37,152 bases of DNA from a virus, in IMG/VR virus record IMGVR_UViG_3300010371_000073, positions 1-37,152 of that record. The stretch is one strand, 5' to 3'. The position numbers and the translations under genes were made by a program. Each line of letters starts with the position of its first letter. Position 1 is the first letter of the stretch. A model generated the notes under the pieces. It did no database searches, was not told the DNA's origin, and worked only from the letters and a program-made list of their open reading frames with translations. Below, piece after piece: positions 24,343-30,480 of the stretch.

Positions 24343-24744
24343 TTATCGGACTCGGGCAAGAATCATAGAAAAAACCTGTTCATTTGCGGAATTTACAATA
24401 TAATATTTGATATTAATGGAAATACTATTATCATTGAGTATTTCCACATCCAATTTAGATAATTGGACTCTTGGTTCGAAATTTCTAATACAATTTTCAA
24501 CCTGTTGTTGGATAATAGATGTTTCTCCGATTGTATTTAAACCAAAAAGTAAATTACCAACATTTCCACCAACCAAGGGATCAAAAGATCGTTCGAAGAA
24601 ATTAGTTTGGAGTAAAACTGTCAAAGCTTGGTTAATATCATCAATTCCTTCCAGAGGAATTAAATTTCCAGAAACTGGATGTGGAGTAAGGCTCAAATCT
24701 AATGTTTTGAATTTTAATCCATTTTGGTTGGAAGGCATTCTCAT
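24343..24744 (-). CDS. 25: Baseplate wedge protein (gp25)
   Basis: This 133-residue protein has the gp25/GPW family pattern: DLSLTPHPVSG near the start, ALTVLLQTNFFERSFDPLVG, GNVGNLLFGL, then NCIRNFEPRVQLSKLDVEIL with the conserved EPR. gp25 is a small wedge protein next to gp6 that binds the sheath initiator. A second ATG two codons downstream (MPSNQ) fits the GATAAATA late promoter better, since it is seven bases from the element. gp25-gp6 adjacency is shared with other T4-like phages. Confidence 0.88.
   Translation of the reverse strand: MRMPSNQNGLKFKTLDLSLTPHPVSGNLIPLEGIDDINQALTVLLQTNFFERSFDPLVGGNVGNLLFGLNTIGETSIIQQQVENCIRNFEPRVQLSKLDVEILNDNSISINIKYYIVNSANEQVFSMILARVR
24417..24446. repeat. 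10-bp perfect inverted repeat inside gene 25
   Basis: TGGAAATACT (24417-24426) and AGTATTTCCA (24437-24446) are exact complements around a ten-base loop. It is inside the last third of gene 25. It could be a chance hairpin in AT-rich DNA; I include it because similar hairpins recur in other genes here. Confidence 0.5.
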
Positions 24745-24745
24745 T

Positions 24746-24753
24746 TATTTATC
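24746..24753 (-). promoter_or_regulatory. Late promoter-like element (GATAAATA) for gene 25
   Basis: GATAAATA on the - strand lies just upstream of the gp25 start. The intergenic space to the divergent gene at 24769 is only 24 bases, and that gene has TTAAATAA at 24755-24762, so late transcription probably starts in both directions from this point. Confidence 0.4.
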
Positions 24754-24768
24754 ATTAAATAATGGTGA

Positions 24769-25332
24769 ATGAATGTAAATCCAAACACATTAGGTGTTTT
24801 AAATCAGCAACCAAAAACTTTTAATCTTTCACAAGCCGGATTAAAATTTAGAGTATTAATTGATAGATTACCAAATACCGTTTTCTTTTGCCAAAATGTA
24901 ACACTACCTGGTATGAGATTACATATTGCTACTCAACAAACACCTTTTCAACCAATACCGCATCCTGGTACCAGTTTGGAATATGATGAATTTCAAATGG
25001 AATTCATGGTGGATGAATTATTTCAAAATTACATGGAAATTTGGACATGGATGAATGGTTTAGGTGCACCAGCGGACAGAAGTCAATATGCATCTTTAAA
25101 AAATGAAAATTTGGAATTAACTAGTCAATTTGGTGGAATTAAATCACCAGTCACTTTATTAATGTTGGATTCTCAGTACAATCCAATTGTAAAATTTACT
25201 TACACAGATGCATTTCCAGTATTTTTGAGTAATTTGGATTTAGATACCAAAAAAACTGATAGTGGATATTTAATGTGTTCTGCATCTTTTGCCTATACCT
25301 TACAAGAAGTTGACAACCAAGGTCCTTTTTAG
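24769..25332 (+). CDS. Tail-tube-fold virion protein
   Basis: This 187-residue protein has KFRVLIDRLPNTVFFCQNVT, LPGMRLHIATQQTPFQPIPH, EFQMEFMVDELFQNYMEIWT and FTYTDAFPVFLSNLDLDTKK. I recognise this as a conserved virion protein of marine T4-like phages; the beta pattern and the 'lPG...F.VDE...NY..I..W' region suggest the gp19/gp48/gp54 tail-tube fold. The exact T4 counterpart is uncertain (gp54-type tube initiator is possible). It is divergent from gp25 and is the only structural gene on the + strand. Its 3' end overlaps a strong promoter. Confidence 0.6.
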   Translation: MNVNPNTLGVLNQQPKTFNLSQAGLKFRVLIDRLPNTVFFCQNVTLPGMRLHIATQQTPFQPIPHPGTSLEYDEFQMEFMVDELFQNYMEIWTWMNGLGAPADRSQYASLKNENLELTSQFGGIKSPVTLLMLDSQYNPIVKFTYTDAFPVFLSNLDLDTKKTDSGYLMCSASFAYTLQEVDNQGPF

Positions 25333-25338
25333 TATAAT
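25310..25338 (+). promoter_or_regulatory. Consensus sigma70 promoter for tRNA-Asn and uvsY
   Basis: TTGACA (25310-25315), 17-base spacer, TATAAT (25333-25338): a perfect match to the bacterial consensus. It overlaps the last codons of the tail-tube-like gene. Transcription should start near 25345. The next 78 bases contain possible small hairpins (AGTCG...CGACT, GAACGTACGGTTC) before the tRNA. Confidence 0.85.
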
Positions 25339-25423
25339 AAAAGAGTATTAATAGCATTGTTTCCAAGATCGAAAGTCGGAGTTTAACCTTTACACGACTA
25401 CACGAACGTACGGTTCATAATAT

Positions 25424-25499
25424 TGGCAGGTACTTTAATAGGTAGAAGGACGGTCTGTTAAACCGTTAGTTGTAGGTTCGATTCCTACCCTGCCAGCCA
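25424..25499 (+). tRNA. tRNA-Asn (GTT), CCA encoded
   Basis: This folds as a standard 76-base tRNA. The acceptor is TGGCAGG with CCTGCCA, followed by discriminator G and an encoded CCA (25497-25499). The D arm is CTTT...AAGG, the anticodon stem ACGGT/ACCGT with loop CTGTTAA (anticodon GTT, 25457-25459), and the T arm GTAGG-TTCGATT-CCTAC. It reads AAC/AAU asparagine codons, which are very common in this Asn-rich virion proteome. It is cotranscribed with uvsY from the 25310 promoter. Confidence 0.95.
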
Positions 25500-25508
25500 A
25501 TTTTTTTT

Positions 25509-25946
25509 ATGACATTAGATCAAATCTTTGATGAAATCAAAAAAGACTTAGGTAAATTAGATTTATCACGTCTAGCTGAATATTCCGCAGAAAATACCTA
25601 TCTATTTAATAAATATCACAAAACCTACCGAATTGCTCGAAAAAAATTAAGACAATTACAAAAGCAAGAAATCATACTATTATCAGAATTGGATCAATAT
25701 TATGAAGGGACGGCGGATGAAGAAGTTGTCAAGAGAAAAGGTATTCTTGATAAAAGATTCAAATTTAAAGATGGTCGAGATAAAGCCATAAAAAGTGATA
25801 ATGAATACATAGATTTATCTGATAAAATACATGACCAGGAGGAGATTGTAGAGACTCTAAAAGAGACCATGCAAGCAATCCGAGATAGGCAATGGAACAT
25901 CCGAAATGCAAATGAATCCTTGAAGTTTACTCAAGGAAATGTTTAG
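25509..25946 (+). CDS. uvsY: UvsY recombination mediator
   Basis: This 145-residue protein is close to T4 UvsY (137). Matching features are LAEYSAENTYLFNKYHKTYR, LRQLQKQEIILLSELDQYYE, GTADEEVVKRKG, and the C-terminal ETMQAIRDRQWNIRNANESL with KFTQG. UvsY helps UvsX recombinase load on gp32-coated single-stranded DNA and is needed for recombination-dependent replication. It is helical and basic in parts. It starts ten bases after the tRNA and is probably cotranscribed with it. UvsX is not in the window. Confidence 0.85.
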   Translation: MTLDQIFDEIKKDLGKLDLSRLAEYSAENTYLFNKYHKTYRIARKKLRQLQKQEIILLSELDQYYEGTADEEVVKRKGILDKRFKFKDGRDKAIKSDNEYIDLSDKIHDQEEIVETLKETMQAIRDRQWNIRNANESLKFTQGNV

Positions 25947-25954
25947 ATTTTTAC

Positions 25955-25983
25955 TTGACAATTTTACCATAACAATCTAAAAT
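25955..25983 (+). promoter_or_regulatory. Sigma70-like promoter with TTTACCA motif, leaderless
   Basis: TTGACA (25955-25960), a 17-base spacer opening with ATTTTACCA, and TAAAAT (25978-25983). Six bases separate it from the ATG at 25990. Same architecture as 1033, 26371 and 26797. Confidence 0.75.
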
Positions 25984-25989
25984 GTGTTC

Positions 25990-26157
25990 ATGAGTATTGA
26001 AGATTTATCAAAATTAACTCTAGAAGAAGTGTATCCAAACCCACATCTGGAAGATTTAGATGATGATTTGGATTTACCACCTATTAATGATGATTCACAA
26101 TATTTTGATTTGTGGATTCAAGAGGATGAATATGCCAGTAGCGAATCAAGTTTTTAA
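25990..26157 (+). CDS. Small acidic protein expressed from a leaderless promoter
   Basis: This 55-codon gene starts MSIEDLSKLTLEEVYPNPHL and is strongly acidic (DLDDDLDLPPINDDSQYFD), ending YASSESSF. Small, very acidic phage proteins often act as DNA mimics or bind basic host proteins, but nothing here shows that. The promoter at 25955 puts the +1 at its ATG, which supports the start. The 3' end overlaps the start region of the next gene. Confidence 0.6.
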   Translation: MSIEDLSKLTLEEVYPNPHLEDLDDDLDLPPINDDSQYFDLWIQEDEYASSESSF

Positions 26158-26347
26158 ACTTTTTCATGAATGGAAAGTATATTATCAAGGTAGAGTCTGT
26201 TGTCCATCTTTCAATTCAAAAGGTGCGGCACAGGTTTATCTTGATATGATTCTAAATGGTCAACGTAAGCCAGAGTACGGTATTTCAAGCAAGGAAGCTT
26301 TAGCCATGGCAAATAAAACCATGGTTGATATAAAAAGTGGTATTTGA
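26132..26347 (+). CDS. Hypothetical small protein
   Basis: I choose the ATG at 26132 because AGAGG lies six bases upstream; an ATG at 26126 and a longer upstream frame are alternatives. The 71-residue product starts MPVANQVFKLFHEWKVYYQG and contains CCPSFNSKGAAQVYLDMILN and YGISSKEALAMANKTMVDIK. It overlaps the acidic gene by 26 bases. No family is recognised. A TTTACCA promoter follows its stop. Confidence 0.55.
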   Translation: MPVANQVFKLFHEWKVYYQGRVCCPSFNSKGAAQVYLDMILNGQRKPEYGISSKEALAMANKTMVDIKSGI

Positions 26348-26370
26348 ACCATTTTTGTTGGTTTTAGATA

Positions 26371-26399
26371 TTGACAAATTTACCATTTGGTGTTTCAAT
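26371..26399 (+). promoter_or_regulatory. Duplicated TTTACCA promoter (weak -10)
   Basis: TTGACA (26371-26376), a 17-base spacer opening with AATTTACCA, and TTCAAT (26394-26399), six bases before the ATG at 26406. The upstream segment (TTGGTTTTAG(A/G)TATTGACA) is shared with the promoter at 26797, so this looks like a duplicated copy whose -10 box has drifted. Confidence 0.55.
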
Positions 26400-26405
26400 T
26401 GATAT

Positions 26406-26723
26406 ATGAGATACCCAAAAAGTTATGTTATACCGTTTGAAGGAATTGATTATTATACCCGGAGACCTTTGCAAATCTTGGAACGAAGGCCCAAGACCCC
26501 TCTAGATGAAAAATGGATCGACGCAATCGTGAAGTTAGGGCCTACTGCCTCATTCACCGTCAATGTGATCGAACTTTTGAGCGGCTGGTTTAATTCGCAT
26601 ATGATTCGAATTACGATTCAACTTGCTCGCCAAACCAGCCGCTCATTGGAATACCATCAATACGCGTTCTATACGCATAGGGATATACGGAAAACCTTAG
26701 ATAAAATGATCGCTGGTCTTTGA
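26406..26723 (+). CDS. Chimeric ORF: duplicated phage segment fused to GC-rich DNA
   Basis: This 105-codon frame starts MRYPKSYVIPFEGIDYYTRR. The part VIPFEGIDYYTRRP is encoded by a 45-bp exact copy of a piece of the gene at 26832. From about 26470 the DNA becomes GC-rich, with the product LQILERRPKTPLDEKWIDAI and on to THRDIRKTLDKMIAGL, which has no relation to the rest. It holds a 14-bp perfect inverted repeat. No family is recognised. It may be a non-functional scar of illegitimate recombination, a new fusion gene, or an insert whose real product is in another frame or is an RNA. Confidence 0.45.
   Translation: MRYPKSYVIPFEGIDYYTRRPLQILERRPKTPLDEKWIDAIVKLGPTASFTVNVIELLSGWFNSHMIRITIQLARQTSRSLEYHQYAFYTHRDIRKTLDKMIAGL
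26425..26469. repeat. 45-bp exact direct repeat, copy 1 (partner 27436-27480)
   Basis: The block starting ATGTTATACCGTTTGAAGGA is identical, base for base, to 27436-27480 and is read in the same direction. It is followed here by GC-rich DNA and in the partner by the normal continuation of the 26832 gene. Confidence 0.9.
26578..26645. repeat. 14-bp perfect GC-rich inverted repeat with 40-base loop
   Basis: TGAGCGGCTGGTTT (26578-26591) and AAACCAGCCGCTCA (26632-26645) are exact complements. The loop holds TTCG-rich segments. It lies inside the GC-rich insert. It could be a terminator from a donor genome, mobile-element ends or a structured RNA. Confidence 0.8.
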
Positions 26724-26796
26724 AATTTCACAGAACAGGACCACAGTTTTGCGGAATATTAAATTAGTAAAAGTTTAAAAAAATTGGTTTTAGGTA

Positions 26797-26825
26797 TTGA
26801 CAAATTTACCAGTTTAGATTATATT
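26797..26825 (+). promoter_or_regulatory. Sigma70-like promoter with TTTACCA motif, leaderless
   Basis: TTGACA (26797-26802), a 17-base spacer opening with AATTTACCA, and TATATT (26820-26825). The ATG at 26832 is six bases further on. Same architecture as at 1033, 25955 and 26371. Confidence 0.75.
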
Positions 26826-26831
26826 GGATAC

Positions 26832-27668
26832 ATGATGAACGAAACACCAAAACATGAATTTGAAAAAGCTGGTCTTGGTCAGTATCCATATGTATTTCGT
26901 GGCATACAAGAAAAGAAATTCCAAGCGGTTCCTGGAGACAAGGATTGTCCAATTCAACCAGGTTCTTCATGTGATTATTGCGGAACCGCCATCATGTATG
27001 AATTTTGGTTGGAATCTGCTGATGGAAAACGGTTCAAAGTTGGCTGTGATTGTGTATGTAGAACAAACTCCGATCCAGCATTGAAAGCCCAAGCAAAAGC
27101 GGAACAAAAGCGAATTGCAAAAGAAAATCGTGTAAATAAAGCAATTGCCCGACGGAATATTCAAAGAGCAAAATGGCAAGAAGAAAAAAAGGCGGCTCAA
27201 GAAAATTTTGTTAAAGACAATGCGGAATTGATTGAAAATCTTCAAAAATATTCTGAAACTAATTATTTCCTGAAAAACCTACTGTTCAATTTCAATAAGT
27301 ATGGTTCATTGACCGAAAAACAGGTTTCTGCGGCGGTGATTGCTATTGACAAAATGAAAATGGAATTAAACAAAAAACCGTCAGAACATGTTGGAAATAT
27401 TGATCAACGAACAACGTTTACTTTAACTGTTAAAAATGTTATACCGTTTGAAGGAATTGATTATTATACCCGGAGACCTTGCACACAGTATATTACGATT
27501 CTTGAAGATGAAAGTTACAATGTATTTGTTTACAAATCATTTCTTGAAAAAAAGGGTACTGTATTAGAAGTTACGGCAACCGTTAAGGATCATACAGAAT
27601 ATAAGGGTGTAAAGCAAACGATTATCCAAAGACCAAAAGTGGTAAAGATAATCAAGGAGGAAGAATGA
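26832..27668 (+). CDS. Zinc-finger phage protein with C-terminal OB-like domain
   Basis: An upstream TTG would extend it through its own promoter, so I choose the ATG at 26832; the product is 278 residues. Near residues 30-70 is a zinc-binding segment, CDYCGTAIMYEFWLES followed by RFKVGCDCVCRTN. A long charged helix follows (QAKAEQKRIAKENRVNKAIA). The C-terminal part (TTFTLTVKNVIPFEGIDYYT ... VTATVKDHTEYKGVKQTIIQ, ending near RPKVV) is beta-rich, of the type seen in phage proteins that carry 'h..y.g.kqT...RPk'. Function unknown; nucleic-acid binding is plausible. It overlaps the next gene by four bases. Confidence 0.7.
   Translation: MMNETPKHEFEKAGLGQYPYVFRGIQEKKFQAVPGDKDCPIQPGSSCDYCGTAIMYEFWLESADGKRFKVGCDCVCRTNSDPALKAQAKAEQKRIAKENRVNKAIARRNIQRAKWQEEKKAAQENFVKDNAELIENLQKYSETNYFLKNLLFNFNKYGSLTEKQVSAAVIAIDKMKMELNKKPSEHVGNIDQRTTFTLTVKNVIPFEGIDYYTRRPCTQYITILEDESYNVFVYKSFLEKKGTVLEVTATVKDHTEYKGVKQTIIQRPKVVKIIKEEE
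27436..27480. repeat. 45-bp exact direct repeat, copy 2 (partner 26425-26469)
   Basis: Second copy of the 45-bp block. Here it is inside the conserved C-terminal domain of the 26832 gene, so this copy is probably the original and the one at 26425 the duplicate. Confidence 0.9.
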
Positions 27669-27934
27669 TTGCATCTTGTTATTCAATGGATTTATATTGC
27701 AGACACTGGGAAAATATAAAACATCCTTATAATTATTTTCCACACCAATTTACCGGTGAAACGTTGTCAGAATGCAAGAAACAAGCAATTAAAAAGGGCT
27801 GGATTTTTCATAAAGATGGTGAAGTAACCTGTCCATTATGTGCAAAAAATCATAAAAAGGAAAAGATAGGATTTAAACCAAAGAAAATTGACAACCAAAC
27901 ATTTGGTTGGACTGATGTCATAAAAAGGAATTAA
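27665..27934 (+). CDS. Small zinc-site phage protein
   Basis: This 89-residue protein starts MIASCYSMDLYCRHWENIKH and contains FTGETLSECKKQAIKKGWIF, HKDGEVTCPLCAKNHKKEK. The pattern 'YsMDLYC......f.geT..eC.k.A...GW....dG...CP.C' is shared with many small phage proteins. The cysteines and histidines probably bind zinc. It is translationally coupled to the upstream zinc-finger gene (ATGA overlap), suggesting a joint role. Function unknown. Confidence 0.7.
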   Translation: MIASCYSMDLYCRHWENIKHPYNYFPHQFTGETLSECKKQAIKKGWIFHKDGEVTCPLCAKNHKKEKIGFKPKKIDNQTFGWTDVIKRN

Positions 27935-27939
27935 AAAAA

Positions 27940-28248
27940 ATGAAATTATTAGAAGCCTTACAGAACGCTTTAGAATTTATGGAAGCAAATGGATATAAAA
28001 ATGGTGGTGATATCCATGATGATTTACAGTTGGCTATTCACACTATTCAAAACAAATTTCTTAAAGTAGGAAATGAAGAAATTTTATCCAATTATGAAAA
28101 AGAACAACCTACCAACTATATAGGTGAAATGAAACATAGATTTTTACCAAGAGCAAATAGTTGGAATTTCAAATCTGATAAACAAAATTGTATATTATGT
28201 GGTTACCGAAAAACAGATGCAATTCATGATTTAAATGATCCATTATAA
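27940..28248 (+). CDS. Hypothetical protein with C-terminal CxxC
   Basis: This 102-residue protein begins with a helical part (MKLLEALQNALEFMEANGYK) like small phage helical proteins. The middle holds EEILSNYEKEQPTNYIGEMK, and near the end is a possible zinc site, CILCGYRKTDAIHDL. It is the last gene of the + strand accessory cluster and converges with the gene at 28254 across a shared hairpin. Function unknown. Confidence 0.6.
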   Translation: MKLLEALQNALEFMEANGYKNGGDIHDDLQLAIHTIQNKFLKVGNEEILSNYEKEQPTNYIGEMKHRFLPRANSWNFKSDKQNCILCGYRKTDAIHDLNDPL

Positions 28249-28268
28249 ATCTGTTAATGGATAGTTTT
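28238..28268. terminator. Likely bidirectional terminator between convergent genes
   Basis: ATCCATTA (28238-28245), a nine-base loop and TAATGGAT (28255-28262) form a perfect 8-bp stem, followed by AGTTTTT on the + strand. Both neighbouring stop codons lie within or beside it. The T-run serves the + strand transcript best. Confidence 0.55.
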
Positions 28269-28808
28269 TCTATGTTTTCGATCAATAGGAACAGTCAAAT
28301 TATCATCTGGCTCATTAATAATTTTTAATAGTTCATCCTGTTCCTTTTTCTTTTTTTCAGCCTCTTCTATTTCTTTTTTAGATTCGTCATCCAACTGTTG
28401 CATTTTGGCAACATAAGAATCCAATAATTCATCATTTGGAAATGCGGTGGTTAAAATATGTTGACGATGGAGGACATAACATTCATCGTCAGACATTTCT
28501 ACCAAAGGATGGAAGCAAGGAAATATTTTTTTACCAAACAAATTGTATTGGATATCAGTGGCTAATTCCAAATGAAACATATATGGATCAAAAACTGTTA
28601 ATAAATTTATTTTTTCGTCCATAAAAGCCATAAAATCGTCTTCATCAATATGTCCGATTACATTTGTACCATTTGATAAAACTAATACCATTGGTATATA
28701 CTTATAATCTGGTTCTTCAATTTGTTGTATTTCTTTTTCTTCCAACTTCTTTAAAACCTCATTTCTTGTATAAATTACTATTATACTATTTCGGAACCTT
28801 ATTGTCAA
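28254..28808 (-). CDS. LSm-like conserved phage protein
   Basis: This frame encodes 184 residues from a TTG that overlaps the 3' end of uvsW. The core (VLVLSNGTNVIGHIDEDDFM, LLTVFDPYMFHLE, and PCFHPLVEMSDDECYVLHRQ followed by HILTTAFPNDELLDSY) matches a family of marine T4-like phage proteins with an Sm/LSm-like pattern ('l.nG..viG.i...', 'i.i...hIlt...P...l...Y'). The C-terminus is a Glu/Lys-rich coiled coil. The start is uncertain: a consensus promoter at 28780-28808 covers the first codons, so a shorter form starting downstream may be made from that promoter. Role unknown. Confidence 0.6.
   Translation of the reverse strand: MTIRFRNSIIVIYTRNEVLKKLEEKEIQQIEEPDYKYIPMVLVLSNGTNVIGHIDEDDFMAFMDEKINLLTVFDPYMFHLELATDIQYNLFGKKIFPCFHPLVEMSDDECYVLHRQHILTTAFPNDELLDSYVAKMQQLDDESKKEIEEAEKKKKEQDELLKIINEPDDNLTVPIDRKHRKTIH
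28780..28808 (-). promoter_or_regulatory. Consensus sigma70 promoter (- strand) in the uvsW 3' end
   Basis: On the - strand, TTGACA (28808-28803), a 17-base spacer, and TATAAT (28785-28780): a perfect consensus. It overlaps the uvsW stop. Its expected +1, near 28773, falls inside the annotated start of the LSm-like gene. Confidence 0.8.
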
Positions 28809-30300
28809 TTTTTACCTTATGAAAGGTAATTTTATATTTCTCTTGAAAGTAAATCTTAACACAATACAGAAAATGCTTATAGGTAGTATTGGACTTTTTC
28901 TTATAAACTAAATTATCACCAATATGGTAAATAGTGGCAGTAGTTTTGGTTTCAGAAATTCTTCCAGTTCTACCTAAGGATTGCTTTAACCGAATCAACG
29001 ATTTTACCGGATGAACCAAAATTAAATTGTGAAGATTACGGATCGATACTCCTGCTTGAAATACTTGAAAAATAGCTAAGATGATGGCATCTTTTTCGGT
29101 TTCTACAATCTCACGAATTTGATTTCTAATATCTGCTTTTGTTTTACCATTCACTAAAAATACATTTTGCTTACCAGATTTCTTGACAATTTCATCATGC
29201 AAATACTTACCATGTGAAAGCCTACCAAATAAAATCAATGTATTACCAGATTCTTTACATACTTTCAAAGTTAAATTCCGGATAAATTGATTTCTACTTT
29301 TGTGTGCAATTAACCAATTGATTTCATCCGCATATTTTATTCCTTGGAGTTTTTTACATGTTTCTTCGGGATATTGTAATTCAAGAGTTTTAATAGTGGT
29401 ATCAGCTACTTCACCACGATCCATTAATTCTTTCGTAGTACTGAATACCTTTGCCTTACCTAATACCGCTTCAATGGCTAAAGAATGTGCTTTAGCTTCC
29501 TGGAGTGATCCAGTGGTACCAATTCTATATCTAGCATTCACACATTTATTAGCAATACCTTGCAGGCTTTTAGCTGCCGCGGTCTGTACTTCATCAATAA
29601 TCAAACAATCAAAATTCTTAAACCAAATTGGTTTTAAATTGTATAATGATTGCCATGTAGAAATTACCACTTTTTTATTAGTGTTTTTTTCTTTACCAGA
29701 ATAAATTTGATGGCAATACTTTTCAACCTTAAATCCATTATGAGATGAATAATCCTGAAAATCGGTATACATTTGACCAACTAAGGATATTGTTGGTACA
29801 ATCAAAAGAATATTTGCATTCTCTTTTTCAAGTAATCTTCTGGTAATCATATATAAAACTAAGGATTTACCGGAAGATGTTGATGATACAATAACACCTC
29901 TTTTATTTTCTACTATATAATGAGTAGAGGATATTTGATAATCTCTAGGAGTAATTGCTTTCTTTTTTGAATGTACATTAAGAGAATTACAATATGTTTC
30001 AATTTCTTGTAAAGTAATTTTATTTGGTTTTAAAGTGTTTTCAATGTCAAGAGAATATCCATTCTCTTGACAAAAGGACTCTAGGTAAGAAATTAAACCA
30101 TTTGGAAACTGTAATGTTTTTCTTTGGAATAAATGAATATTACCATCCCAAACACCCAATCTGTACTGCGGCATGAATTGGTAATTTGGAACACGGAAGG
30201 TAAATTGAGAATCTATTTCATAAAGAATACCTTCATTAGACACATGAAGTTTGGAATATACTTCATTAATCTTTTCCAATCTTATGGTATCTTTATCCAA
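28786..30300 (-). CDS. uvsW: UvsW-like recombination DNA helicase
   Basis: This 504-residue SF2 helicase matches T4 UvsW (503) in length. Motif I is SSTSSGKS (residues 139-146), motif II IIDEVQ (235-239), motif III GTTGS (261-265), and motif VI QSLGRTGR (about 455). The N-terminal part (YRLGVWDGNIHLFQR) is the typical UvsW substrate-binding domain. UvsW unwinds R-loops and branched DNA, helping the switch from origin to recombination-dependent replication. The start is a TTG, since a stop lies five codons upstream and there is no ATG. A hairpin sits just before it, and a strong promoter lies at 30388-30416. Confidence 0.9.
   Translation of the reverse strand: MDKDTIRLEKINEVYSKLHVSNEGILYEIDSQFTFRVPNYQFMPQYRLGVWDGNIHLFQRKTLQFPNGLISYLESFCQENGYSLDIENTLKPNKITLQEIETYCNSLNVHSKKKAITPRDYQISSTHYIVENKRGVIVSSTSSGKSLVLYMITRRLLEKENANILLIVPTISLVGQMYTDFQDYSSHNGFKVEKYCHQIYSGKEKNTNKKVVISTWQSLYNLKPIWFKNFDCLIIDEVQTAAAKSLQGIANKCVNARYRIGTTGSLQEAKAHSLAIEAVLGKAKVFSTTKELMDRGEVADTTIKTLELQYPEETCKKLQGIKYADEINWLIAHKSRNQFIRNLTLKVCKESGNTLILFGRLSHGKYLHDEIVKKSGKQNVFLVNGKTKADIRNQIREIVETEKDAIILAIFQVFQAGVSIRNLHNLILVHPVKSLIRLKQSLGRTGRISETKTTATIYHIGDNLVYKKKSNTTYKHFLYCVKIYFQEKYKITFHKVKIDNKVPK
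30045..30072. repeat. 12-bp perfect inverted repeat inside uvsW
   Basis: TGTCAAGAGAAT (30045-30056), loop ATCC, then ATTCTCTTGACA (30061-30072). It lies in the N-terminal coding region, near residues 77-86. The right arm ends in TTGACA, but no suitable -10 box follows. Confidence 0.7.
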
Positions 30301-30305
30301 TTCAT

Positions 30306-30325
30306 AAAGTATTTAAAGATACTTT
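30306..30325 (-). promoter_or_regulatory. Hairpin in the uvsW leader next to the TTG start
   Basis: AAAGTAT, a six-base loop and ATACTTT form a 7-bp hairpin five bases upstream of the TTG at 30300. It sits in the approximately 80-base leader of the transcript from the 30388 promoter and could limit ribosome access. No Shine-Dalgarno sequence is visible. Confidence 0.45.
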
Positions 30326-30387
30326 AGAGATATGATAGAATAATGATTGAAAAAGAATAAAAATACACATTAATACAGACATTAATT

Positions 30388-30416
30388 AGTATAGCAACCT
30401 GAATCCCAGAAGTCAA
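30388..30416 (-). promoter_or_regulatory. Sigma70-like promoter (- strand) for uvsW
   Basis: TTGACT (30416-30411), a 17-base spacer, and TATACT (30393-30388) on the - strand. The expected +1 is near 30381, giving a leader of about 80 bases before the TTG start. It faces away from the promoter at 30481. Confidence 0.75.
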
Positions 30417-30480
30417 GTAGGGTATCCAAGATTTTTAAAAATATGTTTTCAATAAAATCAATGACTTATAAAAAATTTGT

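Noticed and set aside
25345-25423. A second tRNA upstream of tRNA-Asn
   Set aside because: Small hairpins exist, but no cloverleaf with acceptor and T arms could be folded.
26578-26645. An integron attC site
   Set aside because: The stem is perfectly paired, without the extrahelical bases and RYYYAAC/GTTRRRY cores in the right places.
27889-27917. A promoter from TTGACAACC before the 27940 gene
   Set aside because: At 17 bases the -10 position reads ACTGAT, a poor match, and it lies in conserved coding sequence.
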